Source: Oxalobacteraceae bacterium
GTDB taxonomy: Bacteria > Pseudomonadota > Gammaproteobacteria > Burkholderiales > Burkholderiaceae_D
DNA length: 33,588 bases
Direction of reading: 5' to 3'
NCBI GenBank assembly: GCA_900299005.1
Contig: OMID01000086.1
Location: forward strand, 1-33,588
This document shows positions 7,689 to 15,602 of the stretch, one piece after another (the first letter of the stretch is position 1; every line of letters starts with the position of its first letter). The notes below the pieces were generated by a model. The model saw nothing but the letters and a program-made list of their open reading frames with translations. It was not told the origin of the DNA and did not search any database. The position numbers and the translations under genes are program-made.

Positions 7689-8711
7689 TCAGGCGAGCAC
7701 TTCCTCGACTGCGCGCGCAACGCGCGTGCCCGAGCCGGCATCATCGAGCGGATTGCGACGCAAACGATGGCCAAGCGCGGGGGCTGCCATGCGTCGCAGG
7801 TGCTGCTCATTGACTGCCTTGTCGCCCTCATAGGCAGCCAGCGCGCGCGCGGCGCGCATCAGCGCCAGTTCGCCTCGCAGGCCATCGGTACCCAGCGCCA
7901 TGCACAACTCTGCCGCCCGGGCGAGCACGTCATCCGGAACGCTGAGCTCATTGACACGCTTGCGTGCGGCCACCAGACGCTTGCGTATTTTTTCATCTTC
8001 CTTGCGCCACTGCGCGGTGAATCCTTCCGGATCACGCTCGAAAGCATCACGGCGCTTTACCACTTCAATGCGTAAAGTCAGGTCGGTCGGCGTGCTCACA
8101 TTCACTGCCAGCCCGAAGCGATCCAGCAGCTGCGGGCGCAGCTCGCCCTCCTCCGGATTGCCGCTGCCGACGAGGACGAAACGCGCCGGGTGACGAATCG
8201 ACAGACCTTCCCGCTCGACCATGTTTTCACCAGAGGCAGCCACGTCGATCAGCAGATCGACCAGATGGTCTTCCAGCAGATTGACTTCATCGATATACAG
8301 AAACCCGCGGTTGGCACGCGCGAGCAAACCGGGTTCGAAGGCTTTGACGCCCTCGGACAAGGCACGCTCAAGATCAAGCGCGCCCACCACGCGGTCTTCC
8401 GTGGCGCCCAGTGGCAGGTCCACGACCGGCACATCGCGCTGAATGGTCTTGGGATGGCCTGCGGCCTTCAGGGGTGCGCAATGCTCGCAGGAGGGCGTGC
8501 CCGGCTCAGGATCGCAACCGTATGCGCAACCCGCCATGGCCTTCATTTTGGGCAGCAGCGCGGCAAGCGCGCGGACCGCCGTTGATTTGCCCGTGCCCCG
8601 GTCGCCGAACACCAGCACACCGCCCACACCAGGATCAACTGCCGCGACCAAAATCGCGTGCTTCATTTCTTCCTGTCCGACGATCGCTGAAAAAGGAAAG
8701 CTGTGGCGCAT
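7689..8711 (-). CDS. bchI: BchI, magnesium chelatase AAA+ ATPase subunit
   Basis: BchI hydrolyses ATP as part of the I-D complex to drive Mg insertion into protoporphyrin IX, the committed step to bacteriochlorophyll. The protein is 340 residues with Walker A GDRGTGKS (36-43), Walker B LYIDEVNLLED (from 138), VGSGNPEEGELRPQLLDRFG (sensor/Arg-finger region) and LRGELALMRAARALAA towards the end. An insertion after Walker A carries four cysteines (62, 66, 75, 78) spaced CxxxC...CxxC, which could be redox-active or bind metal. The ATG at 8711 is preceded by GGAGAA. It follows the small membrane protein gene by 49 nt, so both are probably on one transcript. Confidence 0.96.
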   Translation of the reverse strand: MRHSFPFSAIVGQEEMKHAILVAAVDPGVGGVLVFGDRGTGKSTAVRALAALLPKMKAMAGCAYGCDPEPGTPSCEHCAPLKAAGHPKTIQRDVPVVDLPLGATEDRVVGALDLERALSEGVKAFEPGLLARANRGFLYIDEVNLLEDHLVDLLIDVAASGENMVEREGLSIRHPARFVLVGSGNPEEGELRPQLLDRFGLAVNVSTPTDLTLRIEVVKRRDAFERDPEGFTAQWRKEDEKIRKRLVAARKRVNELSVPDDVLARAAELCMALGTDGLRGELALMRAARALAAYEGDKAVNEQHLRRMAAPALGHRLRRNPLDDAGSGTRVARAVEEVLA

Positions 8712-8760
8712 GATTGTTCTCCGCAGATCCTGAGTGCCTAGCCGCCCGGAACTGCTTTAT

Positions 8761-9063
8761 CTAGTCAAAGTTGCTTTTGTCGGCGTAATGCCGCTGACGT
8801 CGCAGCACATCACTGGCATGACTGAAGCCGGCGGCCAACAAGTACAAGGCAGTTATCAGCCAGCCCTCTGCAGCCATGGCGCTTCTCAGTGCGAGCATCA
8901 GCCAGATGCCCGGGACCAGCATGGCCCAGACATCCCGCACCGGGATACCCCGGCCTGTGCGCAAGTTCCACAGAGACAGCAGCACGCCCTCGACCAGGGT
9001 GATTGCGATGACGAACTCAACCAAACCGGTACCCGAAAAAAACTCACCCCCTGTCATACCCAT
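8761..9063 (-). CDS. Small three-helix membrane protein upstream of bchI
   Basis: Unrecognised 100-residue protein. It has three hydrophobic stretches, at about 14-34, 45-65 and 68-89, and ends in a basic and polar tail (DVLRRQRHYADKSNFD). The ATG at 9063 has GGAGGGG upstream with suitable spacing. It is the first gene of the transcript leading into bchI-bchD-bchO, and a perfect PpsR-type operator lies 100 nt upstream, so it is probably co-regulated with pigment synthesis. A role in the magnesium chelatase step or in membrane assembly is a guess from position only. Confidence 0.75.
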   Translation of the reverse strand: MGMTGGEFFSGTGLVEFVIAITLVEGVLLSLWNLRTGRGIPVRDVWAMLVPGIWLMLALRSAMAAEGWLITALYLLAAGFSHASDVLRRQRHYADKSNFD

Positions 9064-9163
9064 GGCTACCCCTCCCGTAATCTCTTACCCGCCGTTGAAT
9101 TGTCATTATTATAATTCTACGTTTGCTGAGCGGATAGCCACGCTATTACTTTACACCCCCTAT

Positions 9164-9181
9164 TGTCAGGACACCTAGACA
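9164..9181 (-). promoter_or_regulatory. PpsR/CrtJ-type operator upstream of orf100-bchI-bchD-bchO
   Basis: Perfect TGT-N12-ACA spacing. On the minus strand it contains CTGACA, a plausible -35. The downstream -10 is unclear; TAAAGT and TATAAT-like sequences occur at non-ideal distances. It matches the operators in front of bchC and crtE. Confidence 0.6.
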
Positions 9182-9390
9182 TTTGTACAGGCTCGAACTG
9201 CCCGCAGCGCCAGCAGGCCGCGCAGGGGATCACCCCGCAGCCGGGTAGGCGGGTCGCTCTAGGGCCAGCCCAAAAAGTTTTGCGGTTTGTGGGGAGCGAA
9301 GGAGCGCTTGAGCGCGTCGGTCTGCACCTTTCGCGGTGAATACGCTTCATCGCACCGCCACGACAGCATACCGTGCAGCAAATGCTGCAG

Positions 9391-9414
9391 GCACATGCAT
9401 AGGCACATGCATAG
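9391..9414. repeat. 12-bp tandem duplication (GCACATGCATAG x2)
   Basis: Two identical head-to-tail copies, 9391-9402 and 9403-9414, in non-coding sequence. Each contains the palindrome ATGCAT. Confidence 0.9.
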
Positions 9415-9461
9415 GCAACCGCTGAAGAAACTCCCCTTTTAGGGTGAGCCGGGTTCGCGAT

Positions 9462-9479
9462 GCGAGGCGATAGCCTCGC
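9462..9479. other. Perfect hairpin GCGAGGC-GATA-GCCTCGC
   Basis: A seven-pair stem with a four-base loop. It is not followed by T residues on the plus strand, so it is not a standard terminator. It lies between the divergent bch operon and the ssb-like gene and could be an RNA or protein-binding element. Confidence 0.35.
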
Positions 9480-9694
9480 CACATCACAGGCTTGGCGCTA
9501 GTTCCTAAAGGAGAGATCTTGCGGTGTTTAATTAATCAGCATCCCCACGATCTCCCCGGCTGGCAACTCTGTCAGCACAGGATGAATTCACCCGCATCAA
9601 GCACCATCACACCTTGCGGCTTGAATCTGCGCAGTACAGGACGCGTCACGCACCGGCATCATGTGCGCACGCCTCATCACACACCAAGGACATC

Positions 9695-10159
9695 ATGATG
9701 ACTGGAACACTCAACAAGGCCCTGCTGATCGGTCATCTCGGTCATGACCCGGATGTGCGCACCCTGAATAGCGGCGAGCCGGTCGCTCATTTATCAATTG
9801 CCACGAGCGAGGCTTGGAAAAACAAATCGACCAGCGCGCGGCGCGATGCCACGGAGTGGCACCGGGTTGTGCTCTACAAGCGGCTAGCCGAGCTCGCCGG
9901 ACAGCACCTGAAGAAAGGCACGCTGGTGTACGTCGAGGGCCATCTGCAGACCCGCAAATGGACAGGCAAGGATGGCATAGAGCGACACACGACCGAGATT
10001 GTCGGTGATGAGTTGCGCATGCTGCACCGCCCAAACGAACACAAGCTGCAAATTACCGTGCACGAGGACCCGCCGGTCGAACGATTCTTGCGACAAGAGC
10101 GAGAGCGCGCAACAAGCAAGGACAACCTGATCACCAGAAGACCCACGGGACCGTTATGA
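9695..10159 (+). CDS. ssb: Single-stranded DNA-binding protein (SSB) paralogue without acidic tail
   Basis: The OB-fold ssDNA-binding domain occupies about residues 1-110: LNKALLIGHLGHDPDVRTL, ATEWHRVVLYKRLAELAG, LKKGTLVYVEGHLQTRKW and a TTEIVGDELRML strand, all typical of bacterial SSB. The protein is about 154 residues. Two adjacent ATGs (9695, 9698) follow AAGGA; either could start. The open frame extends upstream but without similarity. Unlike housekeeping SSB, the C-terminus is short and basic and ends in TRRPTGPL, with no acidic DDDIPF-type tip for partner proteins. It is probably an accessory paralogue rather than the main replication SSB. It sits in a plus-strand block of non-photosynthetic genes. 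Confidence 0.88.
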   Translation: MMTGTLNKALLIGHLGHDPDVRTLNSGEPVAHLSIATSEAWKNKSTSARRDATEWHRVVLYKRLAELAGQHLKKGTLVYVEGHLQTRKWTGKDGIERHTTEIVGDELRMLHRPNEHKLQITVHEDPPVERFLRQERERATSKDNLITRRPTGPL

Positions 10160-10366
10160 ACACGATGTCTCGGCTACGCGGCATGCCTTTACCGTAGTCC
10201 AGTGCAGCCAGGTGCGTTCTGAGCGCCGGTTGATGCGCCTGCAGATGATTGCCACCCACATCGCCGGATGAGTCGCGAGCTCGGTCTGCCCAAGGCCATT
10301 TGCCACAACCAAGCCCACCGGAGTATCCTGTGTGCCCGATAAAACAACAACAAGCAGGAGACACAG

Positions 10367-11344
10367 ATGGAAGTCCTGATTACCGGGGGCGCCGGCTTCC
10401 TCGGCTCCAAACTCGCTCACCAACTGCTAAGGCGCGGCACGCTGATCGGCAAGGATGGCCAGCCGCAGAACATCACCCGCATCGTGCTGTTTGATCAGGT
10501 GGCCGCACAAGGATTCTCCGACCCCCGCATCACTTCGGTGACGGGCGATGTGTCGGATCCAGCCGCCATCGCCGCAATACTGACCCCGGCCACGCAATCG
10601 GTGTTCCATCTTGCGGCGGTCGTCAGCGGTGAGGCAGAGAGCGATTTCGACCTCGGCATGCGCATCAATCTCGATGCCACGCGCTTCCTGCTGGAGCAGG
10701 CGCGCAAGAACGGCAATCGACCTCGCTTCGTGTTTACAAGTTCGGTAGCGGTATTCGGTGGCGATCTTCCGGCCAAAGTCCTCGACACCACGCCCGCCAC
10801 GCCGCAAGGCTCTTATGGCGCCCAAAAAGCCATGTGCGAGCTGATGGTCACGGATTACACGCGCAAGGGTTTCGTGGATGGCCGCTCGCTGCGCCTGCCG
10901 ACCGTCTCGGTTCGTCCGGGCAAAGCCAACAAGGCCGCATCGAGTTTCGCCAGCGGCGTGATCCGTGAACCGCTTAACGGCGTCGTATCGGTCTGCCCCG
11001 TGCCACCCGAGACCCGCATGTGGGTACTCTCACCACGCAGCACCGTACACAACCTGATCCATGCGCACGAACTGGACGCCGCGGCCTTTGGTCATTCGGG
11101 CGCAGTCAACTTGTGTGGCCTGAGCATTACCGTCAAAGAAATGGTGGATGCCATGACGCGTGTGGCCGGCCCCGAACCAGCCAAGCTGATCGAATGGAAA
11201 GAAGATCCTGCGGTCATGAAGCTCGTTCGCACCTGGCCGGGTGATTTCGTGACCACGCGCGCAGAGAACATGGGCTTCGTGCAGGACCAGCGCTACGATG
11301 ACGTGGTGCAAGCCTACAGAGAGGATGATCTCCAGAAGCCCTAA
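10367..11344 (+). CDS. denD: DenD-type NAD-dependent epimerase/dehydratase (D-erythronate dehydrogenase-like)
   Basis: Extended short-chain dehydrogenase of 325 residues. The Rossmann motif is TGGAGFLG (residues 6-13), with HLAAVVSGEAESDFDLGM after it, then FTSSVAVFGG and the catalytic SYGAQK (Tyr and Lys). LRLPTVSVRPGKANKAASSF and the closing YREDDL are characteristic of D-erythronate 2-dehydrogenases, which oxidise D-erythronate to the 2-oxo acid in a four-carbon sugar-acid pathway. AGGAG precedes the ATG. The usual pathway partners (DenK/OtnK-type kinase, OtnC, OtnI) are not adjacent, so the physiological substrate is uncertain. Confidence 0.82.
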   Translation: MEVLITGGAGFLGSKLAHQLLRRGTLIGKDGQPQNITRIVLFDQVAAQGFSDPRITSVTGDVSDPAAIAAILTPATQSVFHLAAVVSGEAESDFDLGMRINLDATRFLLEQARKNGNRPRFVFTSSVAVFGGDLPAKVLDTTPATPQGSYGAQKAMCELMVTDYTRKGFVDGRSLRLPTVSVRPGKANKAASSFASGVIREPLNGVVSVCPVPPETRMWVLSPRSTVHNLIHAHELDAAAFGHSGAVNLCGLSITVKEMVDAMTRVAGPEPAKLIEWKEDPAVMKLVRTWPGDFVTTRAENMGFVQDQRYDDVVQAYREDDLQKP

Positions 11345-11362
11345 AGCGCTCATTGATTAGCC

Positions 11363-11382
11363 AGGCGCATTACGATGCGCCT
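11363..11382. terminator. Hairpin after the denD-like gene
   Basis: AGGCGCAT-TACG-ATGCGCCT is a perfect eight-pair stem with a UNCG-type tetraloop, 18 nt after the stop codon. No T-tract follows, so it may instead be an RNA 3'-end stabiliser or a weak terminator. Confidence 0.4.
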
Positions 11383-11555
11383 CGCAGCAATAGACCGATC
11401 CTGCCAGTTGAAGGTGGTTTTACAACACCACGAAGGCGTCTTATCTCAACCCAACATGCGAGCTTGTCAGCGTAACTAATTCATCGCCGCTTGCCTGGGC
11501 TTCCTGACAGAGTAGTCGGGTTTATCACCCGCACATTACTCACCCAGGAGGACGC

Positions 11556-13553
11556 ATGAGTACCACCACTGACCCCGTGCCGGGGGCTGTCATTACCATC
11601 AAGCTCAGTTCGGCGGCAATAGCCCGTGCCGAACCCTTGTTCAAAAAAACGCTCATTGCCGACTCGCTATCGGACTACAAGGTCAACCTTGAAGATGGCA
11701 GCACCATCATCATAAAAACCGGTGCACCATTCGATTCAACTCAGGAAACCTCCCTGCTGGCCGCGCTGGCCAATCCCAATTTTTGGCAGGGCGATGACAG
11801 CATCCGGTTAATCCTTCCGAACGACCTGACAATGCCCCTCATCGTCACCACCGGTGAGGGCAACGACAAAGTCACTGCCCAAGGCGGCGGCGGTGAAATG
11901 ATGATAGACACCGGCGCAGGAGACGATCAGATTGTCTTGCTGGATGAGCAGCCCCATGTCACCACGGGAGCAGGCACAGACAGCTTGCGCTCACGCCTTG
12001 ATTCCATCGACCTATATCGCTATTCGGGCCTGGAGAATTTTATTTTTACGGGCACCACGGAAGTTCTCGTGCAAGGCAATGATCTGGCTAATCAGATCAC
12101 CGGCGGCAGTCGTGCTGACGAGATCTGGGGTGATTTAGGCGACGATAGCTTGATCGGTCTGGCCGGAAACGACTCGCTGTACGGTGGCCTCGGCCATGAT
12201 CAACTCTTCGGAGGCACAGGAAACGATGTGCTTGCCGGCGGCGACGGCACCGATAGCCTCTATGGCGGCGCTGGTAATGACCTCTACATCATCGATGCCG
12301 ACGATGTGGGGAACGAATCGCGCAGTCCGACTGATGCCGCCGATGCCGGCGGTATCGATACGGTGGAAGCCTTTAGCAACTCCACGCTCGGTGCCTATGT
12401 CGAAAACCTGAGGCTCACCGGTGAGGCTATTTTTGGCCGAGGCAATGCACTGGCCAACACCCTCACCGGCAATGAGAGGGACAATGCTCTCGAGGGTGAG
12501 TCGGGTAATGATCAGCTCTGGGGGGGATTTGGCAATGATCGTCTTAACGGCGGCGAGGGGGCAGACGCCTTGTGGGGTGGCAGTGGCAACGACCTCTATC
12601 TCGTCGACCATGCGCGTGATCGCGTAGCCGAGGCAGTCTCTGCCAGCGACGCCAGCGATGCCGGTGGCTACGATACCGTGGAATCAACGGTCAGTTTCAA
12701 CCTCACACCAGGCCTCGAAGTGCTGATCCTGCGGGGCGAAGCGAATATCAGCGGCGCGGGTAACAGTGCCGATGAACTCATCATTGGCAACAGCGGTGAC
12801 AATCTCATCGATGGCAAGGGCGGGGTTGATTCCCTCAACGGCGGCAACGGCTCGGATATTTATCTGATCGCCAGCCCAGACGAGCATCGCGGCGCAGAGA
12901 TCAGTGACCAAGGTTCTGTGGGCATTGATGAAGTCCGTTTTTCTCCCACTGCTGCCAAACCGATTGCCGGTAGTCAGGCTGCCAGCCCCACCCTCACGCT
13001 TTTCAAAGACGACGTCGGCATTGAACGCGTCGTTGTCGGCACAGGTACAGGCAAGCTGGCAGTCATTACCGGCAAGGTCGCTGCCGACGTCAATGCCACG
13101 GAAGTCGGCAATGCGCTGACGATCATCGGCAACAACGGCAATAATGTACTCACCGGTACCGCCTATGACGACATACTCATCGGCAACGGCGGCAATGATG
13201 TGCTGATTGGTGGCGCGGGCAAAGACCAGTTTGTCTTCAATCGATCGCCCCGGGCAAAAACCGAGCTCGAAACCCTCCGGGATTTTCACTCCGGCGAAGA
13301 TCAGCTGGTCTTCCTTCGTTCAGCCTTTGCCGGAATCGGCGCTGCCGGAGACCTCACTAAATCGGCACTCTACTCAGGCAATGGGGCCGTCACAGCACAT
13401 GATGCGGATGATCGCTTCATTTTTGACAGCCAGAACGGCCAACTGTATTACGACCGCGATGGCACCGGCTCGGCGGCGGCCACGCTAATCGGAATATTCA
13501 CGCCGGGCACCGAGCTCTCCGCCAGAGATATCAAGATCGTGGAGGTGGTGTGA
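11556..13553 (+). CDS. RTX-type calcium-binding repeat protein
   Basis: A 665-residue protein built around glycine/aspartate nonapeptides of the GGxGxDxLx type, which bind Ca2+ in beta-rolls after type I secretion. There is no N-terminal signal peptide, as expected for that route. RTX blocks lie at about 176-248, 298-350, 404-437 and 520-562. Between the first three, a module of roughly 100 residues recurs: an RTX block, then LYxxD, DAGGxDTVE, a VExLxLxGxA strand and GN. The last 100 residues end in a hydrophobic/acidic tail (DIKIVEVV) that may be the secretion signal. The first 170 residues have no recognised enzyme domain. AGGAGGA precedes the ATG. No type I secretion genes are nearby. It is convergent with puhE, 16 nt apart. 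Confidence 0.85.
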   Translation: MSTTTDPVPGAVITIKLSSAAIARAEPLFKKTLIADSLSDYKVNLEDGSTIIIKTGAPFDSTQETSLLAALANPNFWQGDDSIRLILPNDLTMPLIVTTGEGNDKVTAQGGGGEMMIDTGAGDDQIVLLDEQPHVTTGAGTDSLRSRLDSIDLYRYSGLENFIFTGTTEVLVQGNDLANQITGGSRADEIWGDLGDDSLIGLAGNDSLYGGLGHDQLFGGTGNDVLAGGDGTDSLYGGAGNDLYIIDADDVGNESRSPTDAADAGGIDTVEAFSNSTLGAYVENLRLTGEAIFGRGNALANTLTGNERDNALEGESGNDQLWGGFGNDRLNGGEGADALWGGSGNDLYLVDHARDRVAEAVSASDASDAGGYDTVESTVSFNLTPGLEVLILRGEANISGAGNSADELIIGNSGDNLIDGKGGVDSLNGGNGSDIYLIASPDEHRGAEISDQGSVGIDEVRFSPTAAKPIAGSQAASPTLTLFKDDVGIERVVVGTGTGKLAVITGKVAADVNATEVGNALTIIGNNGNNVLTGTAYDDILIGNGGNDVLIGGAGKDQFVFNRSPRAKTELETLRDFHSGEDQLVFLRSAFAGIGAAGDLTKSALYSGNGAVTAHDADDRFIFDSQNGQLYYDRDGTGSAAATLIGIFTPGTELSARDIKIVEVV

Positions 13554-13569
13554 TGCATCCGACTAGGGC

Positions 13570-14337
13570 TTAGGGCTCAGGCTTCAACCGTAGCCCCCAT
13601 TTCCACAGCCAGGTAGTCGGCAAAGGCAGAATCATCAGCACATGCTCGAGGACAGCCAGCGTCAGCAAGCCAGCGACCAGGCAAAGACTGGTCGCCGCAA
13701 AACCTTCAGCGGGCTGCATGGCAGCGGCCATCCACAAGGGCACGAGTACGGCAATGGCGGCAATCACTGAAAACGGCATCAGCCAATTCCACGAGCGCCG
13801 GGTGAAGTAGCTCTGCAAGTAAGCTAGATGCGCGGGCAGAAAATTCTCTGACAAGTTGCGCACCCCCAGAAACAAATTCAGCTTCGCCGACAAACGCATC
13901 ATCCACAACACGAGATAAGTCCACCACCCGGTCTGGTTCGGCTTGTCCCAACTGGCGAAAAAGACCAGCATCGCCAACGCCACCAACGCCAGTTCATGGT
14001 GCAGTATGGCCTCGGTCGCGTGCCACGCGCGCCGCCAGCCGCGACTCTCCGGCGGGCACTCGCTACGCCGTGCTCCGGTGACATAGCCCAGCAAGAAAGC
14101 GATCTCTTGCCAGCCCCAGACCAGTACCGCACAGGTAAACGCGCAATACGCCGAGGCGACTGTGGTTCGCGACGTTGAAATCGATAGCCCGACAATGGCG
14201 AAGCCCAGCAGCAGCGTGGACTTCAGCATCGTCCATTTGAAGGTCCATCGTGGTAGTCGCCCGAGGTAGAGGATCACGCCGGTGGAAAACCACCAGACGA
14301 AAATCGTGAACACAGCGGGCAACAGGTACTGGCTCAT
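13570..14337 (-). CDS. puhE: PuhE, photosynthetic complex assembly protein 2
   Basis: A polytopic membrane protein of 255 residues with about six or seven hydrophobic helices. Recognisable stretches are FVWWFSTGVILYLGRLP near the N-terminus, HHELALVALAM and LWMMRLSAKLNLFLGVRN in the middle. PuhE belongs to the DUF3623 family, conserved in PGCs and needed for normal levels of reaction centre/LH1 and pigment. It is the last gene of the bchF-to-puhE transcript and starts 28 nt after acsF. Its usual upstream companions puhA, puhB and puhC are not in the window. Confidence 0.92.
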   Translation of the reverse strand: MSQYLLPAVFTIFVWWFSTGVILYLGRLPRWTFKWTMLKSTLLLGFAIVGLSISTSRTTVASAYCAFTCAVLVWGWQEIAFLLGYVTGARRSECPPESRGWRRAWHATEAILHHELALVALAMLVFFASWDKPNQTGWWTYLVLWMMRLSAKLNLFLGVRNLSENFLPAHLAYLQSYFTRRSWNWLMPFSVIAAIAVLVPLWMAAAMQPAEGFAATSLCLVAGLLTLAVLEHVLMILPLPTTWLWKWGLRLKPEP

Positions 14338-14365
14338 GCTGGCGTTACTCCGTGCGCTAAGCCGT

Positions 14366-15445
14366 TCACCAGGCCGGCTGGAGACGAGTTGTCTGCGGCA
14401 GCGAATTGGATTTCACAGGTATGAAATACATTCGGGCGAACACGGCAGCACCCGCCACGCTCCACAGCACCTTGCGCACAGGGCCCATCAGACCACCAGC
14501 GAGTTTGCCTTCCTCGGCGCGCTGCGCACAGTAGGACAGGCGCTCAAGATTGCGATGAAACGCCGGATGATCAATATCGAGCAGTACCGGAAAGCACTGC
14601 TTGGAGATTTCATTGGTGATGCGAAAAACCTCGAAGTCATACTCGGTGGGCGCCAGCCCCATCGCCTGCTTCAACTGCGGGCGCGTATGATCGCGCACAT
14701 ACATGGTGGCATACACCGCCAGCAGGAAAAAGCGTATCCACAGTACGTTATGCCCGCGCAGCAGCTCGGGGTTTGCGCGCATGATCAGCGCAAATGATTC
14801 GCCGTGTCGGAACTCGTCATTGCACCAGCGCTGAAACCAGCGAAAGATCGGATGAAAGCGCAGGTGCGGATTGGCTTCGAGCTGACGAAAAATCTTGATA
14901 TACCGTGCATAGCCGATCTTCTCGGAGAGATACGTCGCATAAAAAATATACTTGGGCTTGAAGTAGGTGTAGTGCTTGTTACGCTTGAGATCGCCCAGGT
15001 TGATGCCCAGCCCATAATCCTTCAGTGAGGAATTAAGAAAGCCCGCATGCCGCGATTCATCGCGGGCCATGTACTCCATTAATTGCTTGATATCGGGGTT
15101 GGTGACGTTTCGCTTGATCTCGTTGTAGAGCACGCAGCCCGAGAATTCCGAGGTCAGCGAGCTCACCAGAAAATCCAGGAATTCCTGCTTGAGCTCAGGC
15201 GACATTTTGGCGTCCAGCGTTCGCACTTCATCGGCAAACGTGGCATCACGCTGGAAATGATCATGGTTATTATCGCCTTCATACTCAGCCATCATCGCAT
15301 CCCACTCGGCGCGCACAGGCTCGATATTAATCTTGTCCATCGCCTCGAAATCAGTGGTATAAAAGCGCGGCGAGAAGATCGTATTCGTCACCGCCTTTTG
15401 GGCAGCATCTTCGACCGAATGGATCTCAGTGATGGACTGTTGCAT
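14366..15445 (-). CDS. acsF: AcsF, oxygen-dependent Mg-protoporphyrin IX monomethyl ester cyclase
   Basis: This di-iron membrane-associated monooxygenase forms ring E, converting Mg-protoporphyrin monomethyl ester to divinyl protochlorophyllide with O2. The protein is 359 residues. Probable iron ligands lie in [11 protein letters not shown] (Glu100), [12 protein letters not shown] (129-133) and [13 protein letters not shown] (209-214). Its presence means the organism can make bacteriochlorophyll in air. Its start overlaps the preceding small membrane ORF by 20 nt. In proteobacteria this enzyme class depends on the small subunit BciE, for which that ORF is a candidate. Confidence 0.96.
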   Translation of the reverse strand: MQQSITEIHSVEDAAQKAVTNTIFSPRFYTTDFEAMDKINIEPVRAEWDAMMAEYEGDNNHDHFQRDATFADEVRTLDAKMSPELKQEFLDFLVSSLTSEFSGCVLYNEIKRNVTNPDIKQLMEYMARDESRHAGFLNSSLKDYGLGINLGDLKRNKHYTYFKPKYIFYATYLSEKIGYARYIKIFRQLEANPHLRFHPIFRWFQRWCNDEFRHGESFALIMRANPELLRGHNVLWIRFFLLAVYATMYVRDHTRPQLKQAMGLAPTEYDFEVFRITNEISKQCFPVLLDIDHPAFHRNLERLSYCAQRAEEGKLAGGLMGPVRKVLWSVAGAAVFARMYFIPVKSNSLPQTTRLQPAW

Positions 15446-15602
15446 GACGATCTCCCTGATTAACGTCTATGGCATTGGCTGCGCCAGACTCTGTCGGCAT
15501 CGGTGCTTGCTCCAGCGGGTAACTCCGCCACAGCCACAGGTTAAGGCCGATAAAACCGACCCAGAACAGCCCCAGCACGATCTCGATGATTTGCACATTC
15601 AT
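15426..15602 (-). CDS. Small single-helix membrane protein between bchM and acsF (BciE candidate)
   Basis: A 58-residue protein with one transmembrane helix at about residues 5-28 ([20 protein letters not shown]) and a polar, His-ending tail. The ATG at 15602 overlaps the bchM stop as ATGA, and its own stop lies 20 nt inside acsF, so translation of bchM, this gene and acsF is probably coupled. Its frame stays open upstream inside bchM, but that part is antisense-like noise. In alpha- and betaproteobacteria the AcsF cyclase needs a small membrane protein, BciE, encoded in the PGC. Position, size and topology fit. I make the identification by context, not by recognising the sequence. Confidence 0.6.
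   Translation of the reverse strand: MNVQIIEIVLGLFWVGFIGLNLWLWRSYPLEQAPMPTESGAANAIDVNQGDRHATVHH

Larger units (their letters stand above)
9182..9694. other. 513-nt gap between bch operon and ssb-like gene
   Basis: No convincing gene. It holds a 12-bp tandem duplication, one clean hairpin and a short plus-strand frame of about 60 codons. That frame begins with a TTG behind AAAGGAGAG (9507-9513) and its stop overlaps the ssb-like start. It is His/Pro/Arg-rich and resembles nothing I know. Confidence 0.5.

Noticed and set aside
9117-9482. 121-codon minus-strand frame with Cys/Ala/Tyr repeats
   Set aside because: The repeats come from the 12-bp DNA duplication; it crosses the PpsR operator and has no recognisable domain.
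9182-9694. tRNA or small RNA gene in the gap
   Set aside because: Only a simple hairpin is present; no cloverleaf or TPsiC-like box could be found by eye.
12684-13289. 201-codon minus-strand frame inside the RTX gene
   Set aside because: Shadow of a repetitive coding sequence; the plus-strand protein is clearly the real product.
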